From contig CAWEPG010000006.1 of NCBI GenBank assembly GCA_963810905.1, forward strand, positions 248,001 through 312,000: a stretch of 64,000 nucleotides of DNA, given 5' to 3'. A model generated the notes under the pieces. The model was not told the DNA's origin. It worked only from the letters and a program-made list of their open reading frames with translations, and searched no databases. The translations under genes and the position numbers were made by a program. Positions 63,411 to 64,000 of this stretch are shown here, piece by piece. Position 1 is the first letter of the stretch; each line of letters opens with the position of its first letter. The stretch is from CAWBAT01 sp963810905. GTDB taxonomy: Bacteria; Acidobacteriota; Terriglobia; Versatilivoradales; Versatilivoraceae.

Positions 63411-64000
63411 TTATTGAGAGGGAGTCTTTCCCTGCAGAATTTCAGAGATCGCGAGTGGTTTCTCTTCCTCGACCGCGAGGAGTTCGTGACAAGCGCTACA
63501 ATCTTGCGTGATGGTTTTGCCACTCTTGCTCTTATGACTGTCGTCATGACACCTAAAGCAGCCTGGAAAGTTTTCATGACCCAAATGGTTTGGATAGGTA
63601 CCCCAGGTGACTTTCATTTTGGGGAACACATTCCGAGAGTAATATGTTCTGCAAAGCCGTGATTGCTTGTTGAATTTGGACCTTTTGGCTCTCAAGACTT
63701 GCGGGTATTGTTTTTGATAATAGTTCATCAATCCCGATTCTATCTGGCGTCGCGCCTCCGCATCACTTGGATAGTTTGCGCGGAGCATAACCACGCTCTC
63801 TTTCTTGATAAAGGGGAGACTCTCGTCGATCTGATGTGCTGTGATCGCCTGGTCAACGGCCTCCTCGGGAAGTTTGTAAACATGTGTAGGGCGGTTATGA
63901 CAGTCAACACAATCCATGACCCTCTTTTCATATTTGCTAAGTTCCTCGGGTGGGACGCCGGAGTTTTCTAATTCAAAGACAGTGTCTTCTCCTTTCATAT
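63411..64000 (-). CDS. Multihaem cytochrome c, C-terminal part (NapC/NirT-associated type, 5' partial)
   Basis: About 195 residues, running out of the window at its N-terminal side. Three haem motifs are visible: CVDCH (in VMDCVDCHNRPTH), CFRCH (in HENFPGCFRCHDDSH) and CSACH. The sequences FPKMKVTWGTYPNHLGH and GKTITQDCSACHELLAVEE are typical of the periplasmic part of NapC/NirT-like cytochromes found in many respiratory loci. The stretch between RAKRSK and SRNVFP reads better in another frame (QQAITALQN), which indicates one lost and one gained base that cancel out. It would link the quinol pool to the periplasmic cytochromes. Confidence 0.8.
   Translation of the reverse strand, partial: MKGEDTVFELENSGVPPEELSKYEKRVMDCVDCHNRPTHVYKLPEEAVDQAITAHQIDESLPFIKKESVVMLRANYPSDAEARRQIESGLMNYYQKQYPQVLRAKRSKFNKQSRLCRTYYSRNVFPKMKVTWGTYPNHLGHENFPGCFRCHDDSHKSKSGKTITQDCSACHELLAVEEEKPLAISEILQGKTPSQ

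Noticed and set aside
1..64000. CRISPR arrays, insertion sequences, prophage or integron features
   Set aside because: No regularly spaced repeats, transposase, integrase, attachment sites or phage structural genes were seen.

Overview
The window looks like a piece of the chromosome of an uncultured Gram-negative bacterium with roughly even base composition. LpxC, outer-membrane barrel sequence, lipoproteins and periplasmic multihaem cytochromes all point to an outer membrane. The mix of genes and a small protein beginning MARGWESKS (I recall this start from Acidobacteria) make Acidobacteriota the best guess. No rRNA is present, so this is an inference. Nothing looks like phage, plasmid, transposon or CRISPR.

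Layout. 1-7.0 kb (+): end of hslU, a fibronectin-type lipoprotein, then a biotin-dependent acyl-CoA carboxylase operon (carboxyltransferase, biotin carboxylase, biotin carrier) with a secreted HExxH protein inserted between its subunits. 7.1-7.25 kb: a long palindromic spacer repeat. 7.25-11 kb (-): serS, gdhA and lpxC. 11.2-17.8 kb (+): an Rrf2/IscR-type regulator with a likely operator, followed by sufB, sufC, sufD, sufS, sufU and a SufT-like gene, a complete Fe-S assembly operon. 17.9-24.3 kb: mixed single genes (YbjQ, Ogt, a frameshifted ThuA, small unknowns, SuhB, a HupE-like membrane protein). 24.4-32 kb (-): an incomplete complex I locus (nuoA, D, F, G, H, I) with a DHH phosphoesterase where nuoB-nuoC would normally be. 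32-40.5 kb: cold-shock-like protein, RmlC, Gmd, an unknown HTH-like protein, a GH36-like lipoprotein fragment, an enoyl-CoA hydratase, a Nudix-like protein, a selenocysteine tRNA and an aldehyde dehydrogenase.

40.9-53.0 kb (-) is the most unusual block. It is a tightly packed run of ten genes: pseudo-HAD/fatty acyl reductase fusion, a second thioester-reductase-like SDR, pyruvyl transferase, acyl-CoA synthetase, isoprenylcysteine-type methyltransferase, enoyl-CoA hydratase, a stand-alone acyl carrier protein, a second acyl-CoA synthetase, diacylglycerol kinase and PlsC. Together they could activate, carry, reduce and esterify a fatty acid into a special lipid (ether-lipid, fatty-alcohol or glycolipid-like). 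The product cannot be read from the sequence.

53.3-64 kb (-): haemolysin-III-like protein, cation efflux protein, and an extracellular electron transfer locus: pentahaem cytochrome, MtrB/PioB-like outer-membrane barrel, DmsE/MtrA-like decahaem cytochrome, OmcA/MtrC-like decahaem cytochrome, parvulin-type foldase, and the end of a NapC/NirT-associated cytochrome. This matches the porin-cytochrome conduit layout used to pass electrons across the outer membrane.

Sequence quality matters for interpretation. The first 20 kb has no broken genes. From 20 kb onward many clearly conserved genes carry one-base indels, often in short homopolymers (thuA, nuoF, diacylglycerol kinase, acyl carrier protein, barrel, parvulin), and the MtrC-like gene has about seven. 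Haem motifs and coding similarity survive on both sides of each break, so assembly or sequencing error is at least as likely as true gene decay.
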